This document shows, piece after piece, positions 23,403 through 31,776 of a stretch of DNA of 32,538 bases. The stretch spans positions 1 to 32,538 of the forward strand of contig JARLHP010000139.1 of the NCBI GenBank assembly GCA_031292195.1, written 5' to 3'. Numbering within the stretch: the stretch's first letter is position 1; each line of letters begins with the position of its first letter. The position numbers were made by a program, and so were the translations under genes. Source of the stretch: Syntrophobacteraceae bacterium. Lineage in GTDB: Bacteria; Desulfobacterota; Syntrophobacteria; Syntrophobacterales; Syntrophobacteraceae. A model generated the notes under the pieces. The model had not been told where the DNA came from, ran no database searches, and worked only from the letters and a program-made list of their open reading frames with translations.

Positions 23403-24359
23403 TCAAGGACCGGAGCGCTCCAGTCCATTCCGGTCCCAGAGCGCCAGCTTTGCCGCCGCTTCATAGGTGCTTTGGAGAAAGGCCAGGAGCACTTCGTCCG
23501 GATTCTTGGCGGTACGCACCACATCATAGGGGAGCAGGAATTCCCGTAGCTGTTCGTCATAGTAAGCTTCACCGGGTTTCACACGACAGGTGCGGAAGGC
23601 CTCCGGCTCCGGGTAGGCATAGGAATAAAAGGCCGGCATTCCCAGGCCGGCTCCCGGCCAGAACCCGCAACTGCTGACTTCATGCGAGTAGGCCTCGACC
23701 ATAACGGAATGGCCGACATTGGGAACTCCGGGATGCTCCGGGGCCTTTCGCCCGGAGAATCGGGTTACGGCTATATCAAAAGCTCCCCAGAAGAGGTGCA
23801 CCGGACTCGCTTTCCCGATAAATCGGGAACGAAAATCCTTAAAAACTCTGTCCACCTGCACGAGGGCGCGCCACCACCTGTTGGCATACTCCGGATCATA
23901 AGAAGCGTGCGTGTGGTCCTGCTCGAAAGGGATTCTCTCCTCCACTTCCACCGGCTTTGTCCAGATGACCAGCCCAATACCCAGAGATCGGAGAGCACCA
24001 AGGGTTTCGGTGTAAAAATCAGCTACCGGGCGGGGCTTTAAATCGATGGAGCGCTTTTGTCCGTCATTAGTCTCAAGGTGCATACGGTGATCTACAAAAT
24101 CAAAGTTCATCTCGAATGTGCGCATTTGGTAAGGGATTGGCGAAGTGGTAAGACCGCGAGATGTGACATAGAAGGGCACCTGCCACCAGTGATTGGTCAT
24201 GGGGGAGAGCTTGAGCCGGATTTTACCCACTACCTGCATCCACAGGTGGAGGGTGGTGCAGGTATCTTGCCATTCCTCGATCGGAAGAGGCGGCCACGGC
24301 GGCGTGCCGCCGCTGCCGGGCCCACCATGCCCGGGCCGCGGGCTTTTCGTGGTTTCCAA
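23403..24359 (-). CDS. DUF5996 family protein
   Basis: The 318-residue product matches DUF5996: LPIEEWQDTCTTLHLWMQVV, GKIRLKLSPMTNHWWQVPFY, then VTSRGLTTSPIPY and FEMNFDFVDHRMHL, with AFDIAVTRFSGRKAP and HEVSSCGFWPGAG later. The function of this family is unknown; the sequence shows no membrane segment. The only ATG before the conserved start (PPWPPLPIEEW) is at 24359, inside a dispersed repeat (24294-24361), so the first ~22 residues (METTKSPRPGHGGPGSGG) are repeat-derived. Its start thus differs from the normal family start, unless a non-ATG start closer to the domain is used. It precedes the ABC transporter gene on the same strand. Confidence 0.85.
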   Translation of the reverse strand: METTKSPRPGHGGPGSGGTPPWPPLPIEEWQDTCTTLHLWMQVVGKIRLKLSPMTNHWWQVPFYVTSRGLTTSPIPYQMRTFEMNFDFVDHRMHLETNDGQKRSIDLKPRPVADFYTETLGALRSLGIGLVIWTKPVEVEERIPFEQDHTHASYDPEYANRWWRALVQVDRVFKDFRSRFIGKASPVHLFWGAFDIAVTRFSGRKAPEHPGVPNVGHSVMVEAYSHEVSSCGFWPGAGLGMPAFYSYAYPEPEAFRTCRVKPGEAYYDEQLREFLLPYDVVRTAKNPDEVLLAFLQSTYEAAAKLALWDRNGLERSGP

Positions 24360-24361
24360 TG
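24294..24361. repeat. Dispersed repeat copy forming the DUF5996 gene start
   Basis: GCGGCGTGCCGCCGCTGCCG, then a GGGCTTTTCGTGGTTTCC end, are close to the repeat at 26371-26457 (GCGACGTGCCGCCGCAGCCG ... ACTTTTTTTGGTTTCC). It contains a further palindrome (GGGCCCACCATGCCCGGGCC). Confidence 0.65.
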
Positions 24362-24500
24362 TACACTCGTTTCCGAAAGCACTTCGCTTTCAGTCTGAAG
24401 GTTAATTTTTGTGTTTGTATCCGGCGCAGCCGAGACCGGATCTTTCACCCGGAACCAGACATCATCCGCGGGCAGAGGCCGGACAAAAGAGCTTGCAAAA

Positions 24501-24944
24501 TTATTTTACTTCCACCTTGATCTCTTTGACCCTGGCTTCCGCTGTCTTTGCAAGAGTCACTGTCAGGATGCCTTTATCAAAAGATGCCTCAATCTTATCC
24601 GGCTGAATCTCAGCAGGCATACGGAAAGAGCGTTCAAAAGAACCACGATACCTTTCGGTATAATGATACTTCTCGATTTTTTTCTCTTCCTCTTTTTCCT
24701 TCTCGCCCTTGATGGTCAGGATATCTCCCGATATCGTGACGTCAATGTCTTTAGGTTCCATGCCGGGGAGTTCCGCTTTGACCACAATGGCATCCTTGGT
24801 CTCTGTTATGTCCGCCTTGGGTTGCCATTCTTCGAGAAAGGGGTTGGCAAGGTGTGTTTCACTAAAGAACCGGTCCCAAAGTCTCTCCATTTCCCTTCGC
24901 ATGGAAGTCAGTTCTCGAGTTGATTTCCAGGGAACTAAGTTCAT
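24501..24944 (-). CDS. Hsp20/alpha-crystallin small heat shock protein
   Basis: This 147-residue protein is a small heat shock protein that holds unfolding proteins until ATP-dependent chaperones act. The alpha-crystallin domain runs from about residue 45 to 140: KADITETKDAIVVKAELPGM, then VTISGDILTIKGEKE, the loop RYRGSFERSFRMP and the I-x-V-type end (GILTVTLAKTA; IKVEV). The N-terminus is MNLVPWKSTRELTSMRREME. The ATG at 24944 has a perfect AGGAGG 7 nt upstream, suggesting strong translation. It is transcribed alone. No CIRCE element or clear heat-shock promoter was found upstream. Confidence 0.95.
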   Translation of the reverse strand: MNLVPWKSTRELTSMRREMERLWDRFFSETHLANPFLEEWQPKADITETKDAIVVKAELPGMEPKDIDVTISGDILTIKGEKEKEEEKKIEKYHYTERYRGSFERSFRMPAEIQPDKIEASFDKGILTVTLAKTAEARVKEIKVEVK

Positions 24945-24959
24945 CACAAAACCTCCTTT

Positions 24960-25573
24960 CAGTCTTCAAGCTCTCCCGAGGTATTCTCCAATCACAAACA
25001 GATATATCGATAGTCTATTGATTCCTCATCGCTGGAAGGATTCGCAAAGACCCATATTAACGGTCCTATACGGTAAGATAGCGGAAAGACATAAAGAAGG
25101 TAAGAGTGACCCGCACCCTTTGCAATATTATGGCGGACGTTTTGTGGGGCTCCGCCCTACCCCAGCGATCCCGGCACTTTCCCAATCCGGGATGTGACAT
25201 TGAGTAATGGAATCCCAAAATGGGATCCGGAAAGGGGCGGCGTCTGGTGGGTCAATCTCGTTCCAACGCAAGGCTCAGAAATCAAGAAGGCAGGTTCTCC
25301 TGTGTCCTGGTGGCCGCCCCTCCTGTCGAGCAAGCTCGAAGAACTGAGCGGCGTTAGCGGGCGCTGGACCGCGGCCGGTTAAACTCCACGCAGATATCCC
25401 TTGCGTATTGGATGGAGCAATCGTATCGTTTTGCGGATTTTGGGACCAAACAGGAAAGCTTTTCGTGATAAAATTGAATCTCGACATGGACATCGCGGAA
25501 GCTGGTCTGTTACTTTGGCCGGCGACCAAGCTTACGGGCGTCTTCAAAAGTCTCAAGAATACTGGAGCAGGCA
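24960..25573. other. Gap with hairpins and a MazF remnant
   Basis: About 610 nt lie between hsp20 and the crotonase gene. Two hairpins are visible: ATCCCGG (25168) with CCGGGAT (25187), and AATCCC (25211) with GGGATCC (25221). Apart from the MazF fragment at 25223-25290, no gene is supported; ORFs on both strands at 25194-25574 look like non-coding reading frames. Confidence 0.55.
25223..25290 (+). pseudogene. MazF/PemK toxin N-terminal remnant
   Basis: The plus strand reads DPERGGVWWVNLVPTQGSEI KKA, in the middle of a longer open frame. This is the conserved start of MazF/PemK-type toxins (RGE(V/I)WWVNLDPxxGSEIxKTRP). The expected continuation (PAVIVS...) is missing; the following residues match nothing. 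No antitoxin gene or ribosome binding site is present. It is the 5' stub of a lost toxin gene. Confidence 0.6.
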
Positions 25574-26368
25574 ATGAAAACTCACAACGTGCTCACTACG
25601 GACAACGAACAGTTTTCATCTTCTCTTGAGAATGGAATCCTGGTGATTCGCGAGAAGCAACATATCCTCCATGTAACTCGCAACCTCGACGACATTTTCT
25701 CGTTGTACGATTATATGAATTCCGTTCTCGCGAGCAAGGCTTGCAAAGCTTTGGTGATGTTTGCCCGTTCCGAGCAAAGTGCGTGCGCCGAGCACAGCCG
25801 TTTTCTTTCGGAAGTACTTTCGGGCGGCCGGGAAAGCTTTGATCTGGACCGCTTTTTGAATGTGGTTAACCAATTCATCCTGACATTATCGACGCTCAAT
25901 TGCATGATGGTTTTCGCCGGGCAGGGGACCATCTCCCTGTTCTATTTGAATACCGGATTGGCTTATGACTACCGTATCGTTGCGGAAGACACCGTATTTG
26001 AGAACCTCAACCTGGATATCGGACTGATCACCAAAGGAAGCGGCTATTTTTTGCCGCGCCTTCTCGGGGTTCGGAAAGCCACTGAAGTGCTCCAGTGGAA
26101 GAGTTTTTCCGCCGAAGACGCCCTGCGATTGGGGGTGGTGGACAAAATCGTTCCCGCCTCGAAGCTGGAGGAAGAGACGATGGAGTTCGTGTCCGGAAAA
26201 CAGCCTCATCTCTCCTCCACCCTGCTTGGCCTCCGCAAGTTGTTCAAGTGCGACGTCAAGGAGCTAAAGCGCAGTTTGGCGCTGGAAGACGATCTCATCA
26301 GGGAGCGCCTCAGGTCGGCGGAGTTCAGGCGGACATTTGCCGAGAAGCGTAAGGACTTTCTAGCCTGA
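25574..26368 (+). CDS. Enoyl-CoA hydratase/isomerase (crotonase-like) protein
   Basis: The 264-residue product has a crotonase-like fold: LEHG-like N-terminal part (SSSLENGILVIREKQHILHV), the oxyanion-hole region AGQGTISLFYLNTGLAYDYR and then IVAEDTVFENLNLDIGLITK, GSGYFLPRLLG and the ALRLGVVDKIV motif near residue 190, all usual in the family. Catalytic glutamates of true hydratases are not clearly conserved, so the reaction (hydration, isomerisation, hydrolysis) is open. It acts on acyl-CoA thioesters in the cytoplasm. The N-terminus is less conserved than usual. The ATG at 25574 has GGAG 7 nt upstream. It is followed by a repeat-filled gap and seems monocistronic. Confidence 0.85.
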   Translation: MKTHNVLTTDNEQFSSSLENGILVIREKQHILHVTRNLDDIFSLYDYMNSVLASKACKALVMFARSEQSACAEHSRFLSEVLSGGRESFDLDRFLNVVNQFILTLSTLNCMMVFAGQGTISLFYLNTGLAYDYRIVAEDTVFENLNLDIGLITKGSGYFLPRLLGVRKATEVLQWKSFSAEDALRLGVVDKIVPASKLEEETMEFVSGKQPHLSSTLLGLRKLFKCDVKELKRSLALEDDLIRERLRSAEFRRTFAEKRKDFLA

Positions 26369-26370
26369 TG

Positions 26371-26547
26371 GCGGCGTGCCGCCGCAGTCGGGGCGACGTG
26401 CCGCCGCAGCCGGGATTGCCAAGCCCAAACCACGGACTTTTTTTGGTTTCCGGGTGTCCCGGGGCGACGTGAGAAACTGATTTAAAGAGCTCCCGACTGC
26501 CCCTCCCGGCGCTTCGCGCCCCGGACACTGTGTGTCCTGGCCACCCC
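26371..26547. repeat. Dispersed repeats in the gap after the crotonase gene
   Basis: Two kinds of repeat fill this stretch. Positions 26371-26457 have two GCGGCGTGCCGCCGCAG-like units and the GGTTTCCGGGTGTCCCGGGG end; they resemble 24294-24361. Positions 26508-26547 have GGCGCTTCGCGCCCCGGACA plus a hairpin (GGACAC-TGT-GTGTCC) like 6563-6602. Confidence 0.7.
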
Positions 26548-26782
26548 GGTCGGGTAAATCCATGCCACGGGACGGTGTAATCCACACCGCGGCTCAAAAA
26601 CCGAACAATGATGAATACATTACTAGGGAAACACATGCGCAGGGCTTCGTGGATTTCCAGAAGAGATAGGTGAATCGGCGAAATCCGGGGGGCATCCCAT
26701 GCTCATGCGTCTCACGCTTCCAACGGCATGGAGAGTCATTGGGGAAGCGGCAATACCCGGTTTGGCGGGGAGGAAAAATCCC
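26548..26782. other. Gap before the drug exporter gene
   Basis: I see no gene or clear promoter in this stretch. The open frame of the exporter extends back to 26699, but the first 28 codons have no family similarity. Together with the repeats before it, the gene-free stretch runs from 26369 to 26782. Confidence 0.45.
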
Positions 26783-28372
26783 ATGATCGGCCCAACCGTA
26801 CCAGCCTGTGATGAAGGGGTAATCCGGGCCGCTGCCCGGCCCCTCAGGTGCCCGGAAGGCTCAAAGCGGTGGGTCCTGGCCGCGGCCATTCTCGGCTCAA
26901 GCATGGCCTTTATCGACACCTCGGTGGTCAATGTGGCACTGCCGGCAATACAGGCCGATCTGGCCCTGCCCCTTTCGCGTGCCCAATGGATCGTGAATGC
27001 GTACATGCTCATGCTGGGGTCCCTGGTTCTGCTGGGGGGCTCCGCCGGCGATCGTTTCGGCCGAAGGCGCGTGTTCGCCGCCGGAGCGGTCCTGTTCACC
27101 GCGGCCTCCATCGCCTGCGGTCTGGCCCCCGGGGCGACAGCACTCATTACGGCTCGCGCGATCCAGGGCGTTGGGGGCGCACTGCTTATCCCGAGCAGTC
27201 TGGCCATCGTGAGTGGGGCCTTTCCCGAGCGGGAGCGCGGCCGGGCAATCGGCTCCTGGGCCGGCGCTTCCGCGCTAACCACCGCGCTTGGCCCGGTGCT
27301 TGGCGGCTGGCTGGTCGACACATGGTCGTGGCGCGCCATTTTCTTCGTCAACGTGCCGATCGCTTCGGTTCTCCTTTTTCTGACTTTCCGGCATGTTCCG
27401 GAAGGCCGGAGTGAATCTGAAAAGGCGGCTTTAGACTGGCCGGGCGCTCTTCTGGCGACTGCGGGGCTGGGGGCGATCGCTTATGGATTGACCTCCGCAT
27501 CCGGCGCCGGCTGGATGTACCCGCTGGTGTCGGTCTGCCTTCTTGCCGGAGTGTCGCTGCTGGGCATATTCCTGTGGTGGGAAGCGCACACAGTCTCGCC
27601 CATGATGCCGCTTGGTCTCTTCAGGTCCGGGACCTTCAGCGGGGCCAATACCATGACGATTCTTCTATACTTCGCGCTTGGCGGCGCGCTGTTCTTCGTG
27701 CCTTTCGACCTGGTTCGGATTCAACACTATCCCGCCACTCTTGCCGGCGCGGCCTTCTTACCGTTCAGCCTGATCATGGGCGGGCTGTCCCGCTGGTCCG
27801 GTGCTCTGATCGATCGCTACGGGGCACGTCGCCCCCTGATCATCGGTCCTCTCATCGCCTCAGCCGGGTTCGCCCTGTTGGCCGTGCCCGGAATCGGCGG
27901 CTCTTACTGGACCACCTTCTTTCCAGCAATGGTGGTGCTTGGTTTTGGCATGGCGGTGAGTGTGGCGCCCCTGACCACTACCGTCATGGGCGCCGTGGAG
28001 GATAGTCACGCCGGTATAGCCTCCGGCACCAACAACGCCGCCGCTCGCATCGCGGGGATGTTGGCGGTCGCCGTCCTGGGGACGCTTGCGGTTGGCGTGT
28101 TCGCCAGGACGCTCGACCAGCGCCTCACTCAACTGGGGACCCCGCCCGAAATCCGACAGGCCCTGCAAGCCGAAGCGCCAAAGCTCGCCGAAGCCGAAGT
28201 ACCGGCACGAGTCGGTGCTCAGAGGCGGAGTCTACAACTCGCCCTGGCCGAGTCTTTCGTGTCGAGTTTTCGCGCAATAACACTGGTGGCGGCAAGCCTG
28301 GCGCTCCTGAGCGCTCTTTGTGCCTGGCTCACGATCCACCCGTCCGACAAGGCAGGGCAATCAAGGCCATAA
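26783..28372 (+). CDS. DHA2-family (EmrB/QacA-like) multidrug MFS transporter
   Basis: The 529-residue product has about 14 membrane segments, typical of the DHA2 drug:proton antiporters. Signatures are FIDTSVVNVALPAIQ (motif D1), GGSAGDRFGRRRVF (motif A), ARAIQGVGGALLIPSS (motif B), GPVLGGWLVDTWSWRAIFFV (motif C) and NVPIA. It should export hydrophobic or cationic compounds across the inner membrane; the substrate is unknown. The ATG at 26783 has GGGGAGG 9 nt upstream; the open frame continues back to 26699, but those residues look non-conserved. It stands alone with no outer-membrane or membrane-fusion partner next to it. Confidence 0.9.
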   Translation: MIGPTVPACDEGVIRAAARPLRCPEGSKRWVLAAAILGSSMAFIDTSVVNVALPAIQADLALPLSRAQWIVNAYMLMLGSLVLLGGSAGDRFGRRRVFAAGAVLFTAASIACGLAPGATALITARAIQGVGGALLIPSSLAIVSGAFPERERGRAIGSWAGASALTTALGPVLGGWLVDTWSWRAIFFVNVPIASVLLFLTFRHVPEGRSESEKAALDWPGALLATAGLGAIAYGLTSASGAGWMYPLVSVCLLAGVSLLGIFLWWEAHTVSPMMPLGLFRSGTFSGANTMTILLYFALGGALFFVPFDLVRIQHYPATLAGAAFLPFSLIMGGLSRWSGALIDRYGARRPLIIGPLIASAGFALLAVPGIGGSYWTTFFPAMVVLGFGMAVSVAPLTTTVMGAVEDSHAGIASGTNNAAARIAGMLAVAVLGTLAVGVFARTLDQRLTQLGTPPEIRQALQAEAPKLAEAEVPARVGAQRRSLQLALAESFVSSFRAITLVAASLALLSALCAWLTIHPSDKAGQSRP

Positions 28373-28494
28373 CCTGAGCCGGCAACCTCACTAGCAGCGG
28401 AAGCTGCACTACTCTGGAAAACGGCAAAGAGTCCAGCGCATTCGGATCGGCCAATGCGACCCGGTCCGCGCGGAAATACCCCTAAGCGCATTTG

Positions 28495-30300
28495 TCATTT
28501 ACCGGCATTTCCCTTTAGCAGATTGGAGGACCGGTCCCTTATGAGTGCGCGCTTCACCATTTCCTGCCGGTACGCATTCATAAGTTGGCTTCGGGTGATC
28601 ACTCCCAAAACTTCACGCTTGCCATTGACGTTTTGCACTACGGGAAGCTGCTCTATATCGATGAAACTGAATTTATTGAGGCACGAGGCCAGAGATTCAT
28701 CCGGAGAGACGGTGACGACATCATTATTGGCGAGATCCTTGGCAATTACCAGGCCGTTCAGCCCATCCTCCAAAAGAGACTCTCTCAAGTCTGAAAATGA
28801 TATGACTCCTTCCAATCCATTCGTCTTGTCGACCAGGTAGAGATAGTTGCATGCTCCGGTGAGACACCGGCGGACAACATCCTCATAGGGGGTCGCTTCG
28901 CCAACCACCGCGGCGTGGCGATCCATGACTTCACTGACCTTGAGGTTCGTGAGTATGCCCATCTCGCGTCCCGCGTTGATGTCCACACCTCTGCGAGCCA
29001 GACTGAGCGTGTAGATGGAACCGGAAATCAGGCTTTTCTGGACCAGGGAAGCCATGATGCACGCGGCCATCAGCGGCAGGATCACCGTGTAGGTGCTGGT
29101 CAATTCGAAGATCATTATGATAGCCGTCATGGGGGACTGAACGACCGCTCCGAGCACAGCACCCATCCCGACCACACCATAGCCTCCCGGATCGGCCGTA
29201 ATATGGGGGAAGAAATGCTTGAAGACGATGCCGCAACCACTGCCGAGCACGGCGCCAACAAAAAGGGAGGGGCAAAGAACGCCGCCCGAACCTCCCGAGC
29301 CCAATGTAAAGGCCGTGGCGGCGATCTTTAATACCAAAAGGAGCAGCAGGGTTGCAAATACGAATTTACCGGCGATGGCGGCGGTTATGGGCGCATAGGA
29401 AAAGCCGAATATCTGGGGGCAGAAGGATCCGAGCACCCCGACGACCAATGCCCCGCATGCGGGTTTCAAGGCTGCAGGCAGGCGGACACGGTGGGAGAAG
29501 AAATGCTCGCTTGCCTGCATGGCCCGGATGAGCCCGGCCGACACCACTCCCGCCATTGCCCCCATGAGGGCATACAACCCGATTTCCCACGGGGAAAACA
29601 AGGTGTAGGGCAGCACCCGCATAGCCACCCCATGCCTTAAGAAAGCTCGGGAAAACGCCGTGGCAATGACCGAGGAAATGACGATGGGGCTAAAAGACTG
29701 CACATTGAACTCGCCCATCACCACCTCCAGGGCGAAAAGCACCCCGGCTATGGGAGCGTTGAAAATGGATGCCAGCCCCGCGGCGGCCCCGCACGCGGTG
29801 ATCACCCGGAGGCGGTTTCCCGACACCCTCAGAAATTGTCCCACACCCGAGGCCAGAGCGGACCCGATCAGTATGATGGGGCCTTCGCTGCCCGCCGACC
29901 CTCCCGAACCCAGCGTGATGGCCGACATGGCCATGCAGAGAAGTGAATTGGACCAGCGTATACGGCCGTTGTCCAGCGCCACGGCCTCCATGGCGGCCGG
30001 CACTCCGTCCCTCGCCGCATCTTTGGGAAAAAGCTTTATGAAAGGATAGAGCAGAAGCGCCCCGGCAAATGGGGTTAGAATGACCAAAGCCTTATGGTGA
30101 CCGATCCAGCCGGGAAGGATTTCCCAAAAAAATGCATGGGAAAACTCCAGCATATTTGCGTACAGAAAGGTGCCCGAGCCGACGACAACCCCCACTATGA
30201 CGGCCACCATCAACAAAAAGGTCTGATCGCTCACCCTGAAGCGGCGCAGAAAGGACAAATAACCCCGTTGGAAGGCTTCGATAATTGGGCGGAGTGTCAA
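28495..30300 (-). CDS. CLC-family chloride channel/antiporter with CBS domains
   Basis: The 601-residue product has a CLC core with the ion-pathway motifs GSGGSAGSEGP (with the gating glutamate), GAAAGLASIFNAPIAGVLFA and GSGGSGGVLCP. About residues 450-580 are two CBS domains (VSEVMDRHAAVVGEATPYED; DLANNDVVTVSPDESLASCL), which often bind nucleotides and control the channel. The protein moves chloride or fluoride across the inner membrane; without the tyrosine context I cannot say whether it is a channel or an H+-coupled antiporter. The TTG at 30300 is the only start that includes the whole core; AAGAGA lies about 8 nt upstream. A later start seems unlikely. Confidence 0.9.
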   Translation of the reverse strand: MTLRPIIEAFQRGYLSFLRRFRVSDQTFLLMVAVIVGVVVGSGTFLYANMLEFSHAFFWEILPGWIGHHKALVILTPFAGALLLYPFIKLFPKDAARDGVPAAMEAVALDNGRIRWSNSLLCMAMSAITLGSGGSAGSEGPIILIGSALASGVGQFLRVSGNRLRVITACGAAAGLASIFNAPIAGVLFALEVVMGEFNVQSFSPIVISSVIATAFSRAFLRHGVAMRVLPYTLFSPWEIGLYALMGAMAGVVSAGLIRAMQASEHFFSHRVRLPAALKPACGALVVGVLGSFCPQIFGFSYAPITAAIAGKFVFATLLLLLVLKIAATAFTLGSGGSGGVLCPSLFVGAVLGSGCGIVFKHFFPHITADPGGYGVVGMGAVLGAVVQSPMTAIIMIFELTSTYTVILPLMAACIMASLVQKSLISGSIYTLSLARRGVDINAGREMGILTNLKVSEVMDRHAAVVGEATPYEDVVRRCLTGACNYLYLVDKTNGLEGVISFSDLRESLLEDGLNGLVIAKDLANNDVVTVSPDESLASCLNKFSFIDIEQLPVVQNVNGKREVLGVITRSQLMNAYRQEMVKRALIRDRSSNLLKGNAGK

Positions 30301-30710
30301 TTACATCTCTTTTCAAAGTGTCTACGTTTACATTATCGGGCGTTACCCTGCCCGCAGTTACCGTTATTACGCTCAAATCTTAATAATAGCAGAAAATGTC
30401 CCGTTTAGCCATCTCACCACACTTTGGTACTGTTCAGGTCTGGCCGGGAGGCGTGTATGTCAGAAGACTAACGGAATGAGCTTGCAGCAACGGCGGGGGT
30501 TTGCGGGTGTCCGCAACCCCGAACACTGCATAAAAGGCCGGAGGTATTCAAATTCAGTTTTATGTAAACCAAGGGCGGCGGAGGCCTGCCCGCCCCGCTC
30601 TTCGAAGGCGCGGACAACGCGGCTGAATCGTTCAACGTGTTGCGGCGAACGATTTACAGGGCTTTAAGGATTTTTGTTGACCGTTATATAAAAATATGTA
30701 TATTCAAATA
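30301..30710. repeat. Gap with repeat units before the toxin-antitoxin module
   Basis: No gene is supported. Positions 30510-30543 carry TCCGCAACCCCGAACACTGC followed by ATAAAAGGCCGGAG, matching 31719-31752. Positions 30550-30576 carry CAGTTTTATGTAAACCAAGG, matching 32220-32243 (CGGTTTTATGTAAACTGATG). GTTT-N5-AAAC in that motif is palindromic. The repeats flank the toxin-antitoxin genes. Confidence 0.6.
30677..30704 (+). promoter_or_regulatory. Promoter of the HigBA-type module, close to leaderless
   Basis: TTGACC at 30677-30682 and TATATT at 30699-30704 are separated by 16 nt. The ATG of the toxin gene lies at 30711, seven bases after the -10 box, so transcription should begin at or near the start codon and give a leaderless mRNA. 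No ribosome binding site is visible, which fits. The region is rich in TATA-type near-palindromes that could serve as operator. Confidence 0.55.
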
Positions 30711-31077
30711 ATGGGCGGAGATGAAATCATAAAAGAGCTTGTGTGGATCGCATCAAGCCGAAAGGACATGAAAGCTTTGCCGCGTCCGGTTCAACGCGTG
30801 TTCGGTTATGCCCTTAGCGCCGTCCAGATGGGCGAAACGCCCCCCCGAAGCGAAGCCACTTAAAGGCTTTGGCGGCATGGGTGTGCTGGAACTGATCGAG
30901 GACTACAGGGGCGACGCCTACCGCGCCGTTTATACCGTTCGGTTCGCCACGAGGGATTATGTGTTGCATGTGTTTCAGAAGAAATCGAGGCACGGGATTG
31001 TGACACCCAAGCAGGACATGGATTTAATCCGCGAGCGATTGAAACGAGCTGAAAACCTTTATATGGGCAAGAACTAG
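30711..31077 (+). pseudogene. higB-like: HigB-like (RelE superfamily) toxin with frameshift
   Basis: The first frame reads MGGDEIIKELVWIASSRKDM, then VQRVFGYALSAVQMGET and stops at 30862. From 30843 a second frame continues it: EAKPLKGFGGMGVLELIEDY then YRAVYTVRFATRDYVLHVFQ and KKSRHGIVTP. Together they give the normal HigB/Gp49-like toxin of about 120 residues (mRNA interferase family). The two frames meet in a run of seven C (30840-30846); six C would restore one frame as MGETPPEAKPLKGF. The change is one inserted base. The toxin may be inactive, phase-variable, or the base may be a sequencing error. The antitoxin follows 12 nt after the toxin. Confidence 0.8.
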
Positions 31078-31089
31078 AAAGATCGAGCC

Positions 31090-31425
31090 ATGACGACGGA
31101 TCACGAAAAGAGCAGCGGCAACGTTTTTGCCGATCTCGGATTCCCCAACTCTGAGCAAGAGCTTGTGAAAGCCCAGCTCACGGTAGAGATTTACCGGCTT
31201 TTACAAGACCTTGGGGTGACCCAAGCCGAGGCCGCAAAACTGCTTGGCACCACACAGGCGCAAGTGTCGGCGCTTATGCGCTGCCGCCCCGTGTCGGTGT
31301 CTGTAGGCCGCTTGATGGATTTTTTAACGACGCTTGGTCGGGACGTGGAAGTTTCTGTTAAACCGGCCTCACACTGCCGTAAGGGGGAGCACGGGCATAT
31401 GTCCGTAACCGTGCAGCCTACCTGA
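31090..31425 (+). CDS. higA-like: HigA-like XRE-family antitoxin
   Basis: This 111-residue protein has a helix-turn-helix of the XRE type: LLQDLGVTQAEAAKLLGTTQ followed by AQVSALMRCR, preceded by ELVKAQLTVEIYRLL. Proteins like this follow the HigB/Gp49-like toxin, neutralise it and repress the shared promoter. The length and order (toxin first, antitoxin second) match. The gap to the toxin reading frame is 12 nt. The frame is intact, so the antitoxin can still be made even though the toxin gene carries a frameshift. The start at the ATG 31090 is without a strong ribosome binding site, so coupling to the toxin is likely. Confidence 0.85.
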   Translation: MTTDHEKSSGNVFADLGFPNSEQELVKAQLTVEIYRLLQDLGVTQAEAAKLLGTTQAQVSALMRCRPVSVSVGRLMDFLTTLGRDVEVSVKPASHCRKGEHGHMSVTVQPT

Positions 31426-31493
31426 GTCGGATCAAGGCACGGCTGGGCGTGAGCCCGTAGCGCCTCTTTCATTGCTTCCGCAATTGTTTATTG

Positions 31494-31620
31494 TTTCGCG
31501 CTTAAAGCCCTGTGAAGCGTTCGCTGCGAGATGCTGAGTGATTGAGCCACATTGTCCGCAGCCTCCCCTTGACCTGCCGGGAGACGATGGCCGATCAAAA
31601 GGGCAGGCCTTCGGCGGATA
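31494..31620 (-). pseudogene. Decayed helix-turn-helix fragment
   Basis: On the minus strand one frame reads ALLIGHRLPAGQGEAADNVA then QSLSISQRTLHRALSAKQ and a stop at about 31494. The AADNVAQSLSISQRTLHRAL pattern is a helix-turn-helix as found in resolvases and phage or plasmid regulators. The frame is open further upstream without a start or family match. It looks like the 3' end of a lost DNA-binding gene. Confidence 0.4.
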
Positions 31621-31718
31621 GGCGGCAGGCACACCGAACCACGGCGGAAGGGGCCATCGGACCGGAATGAGTCTTAACCTTGCGCGCTCACAATAAATTT
31701 CCGTTGGAACAGAATGCC

Positions 31719-31752
31719 CCTGGTCCGCAACCCCGAACACTGGACAAAAGGC
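31719..31752 (+). repeat. Second copy of the repeat at 30510-30543
   Basis: TCCGCAACCCCGAACACTGG followed by ACAAAAGGCCGGAAG differs from the first copy by a few bases. The two copies are 1.2 kb apart and enclose the HigBA-like module and the HTH fragment. In this copy the repeat provides the -35 box of the next gene. Confidence 0.7.
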
Positions 31753-31768
31753 CGGAAGTGTGTAGAAT
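31741..31768 (+). promoter_or_regulatory. Promoter of the small orphan protein, close to leaderless
   Basis: TGGACA (31741-31746) and TAGAAT (31763-31768) are separated by 16 nt. The ATG lies eight bases after the -10 box and there is no ribosome binding site, as in the toxin gene upstream. Confidence 0.5.
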
Positions 31769-31776
31769 CGTTGATT

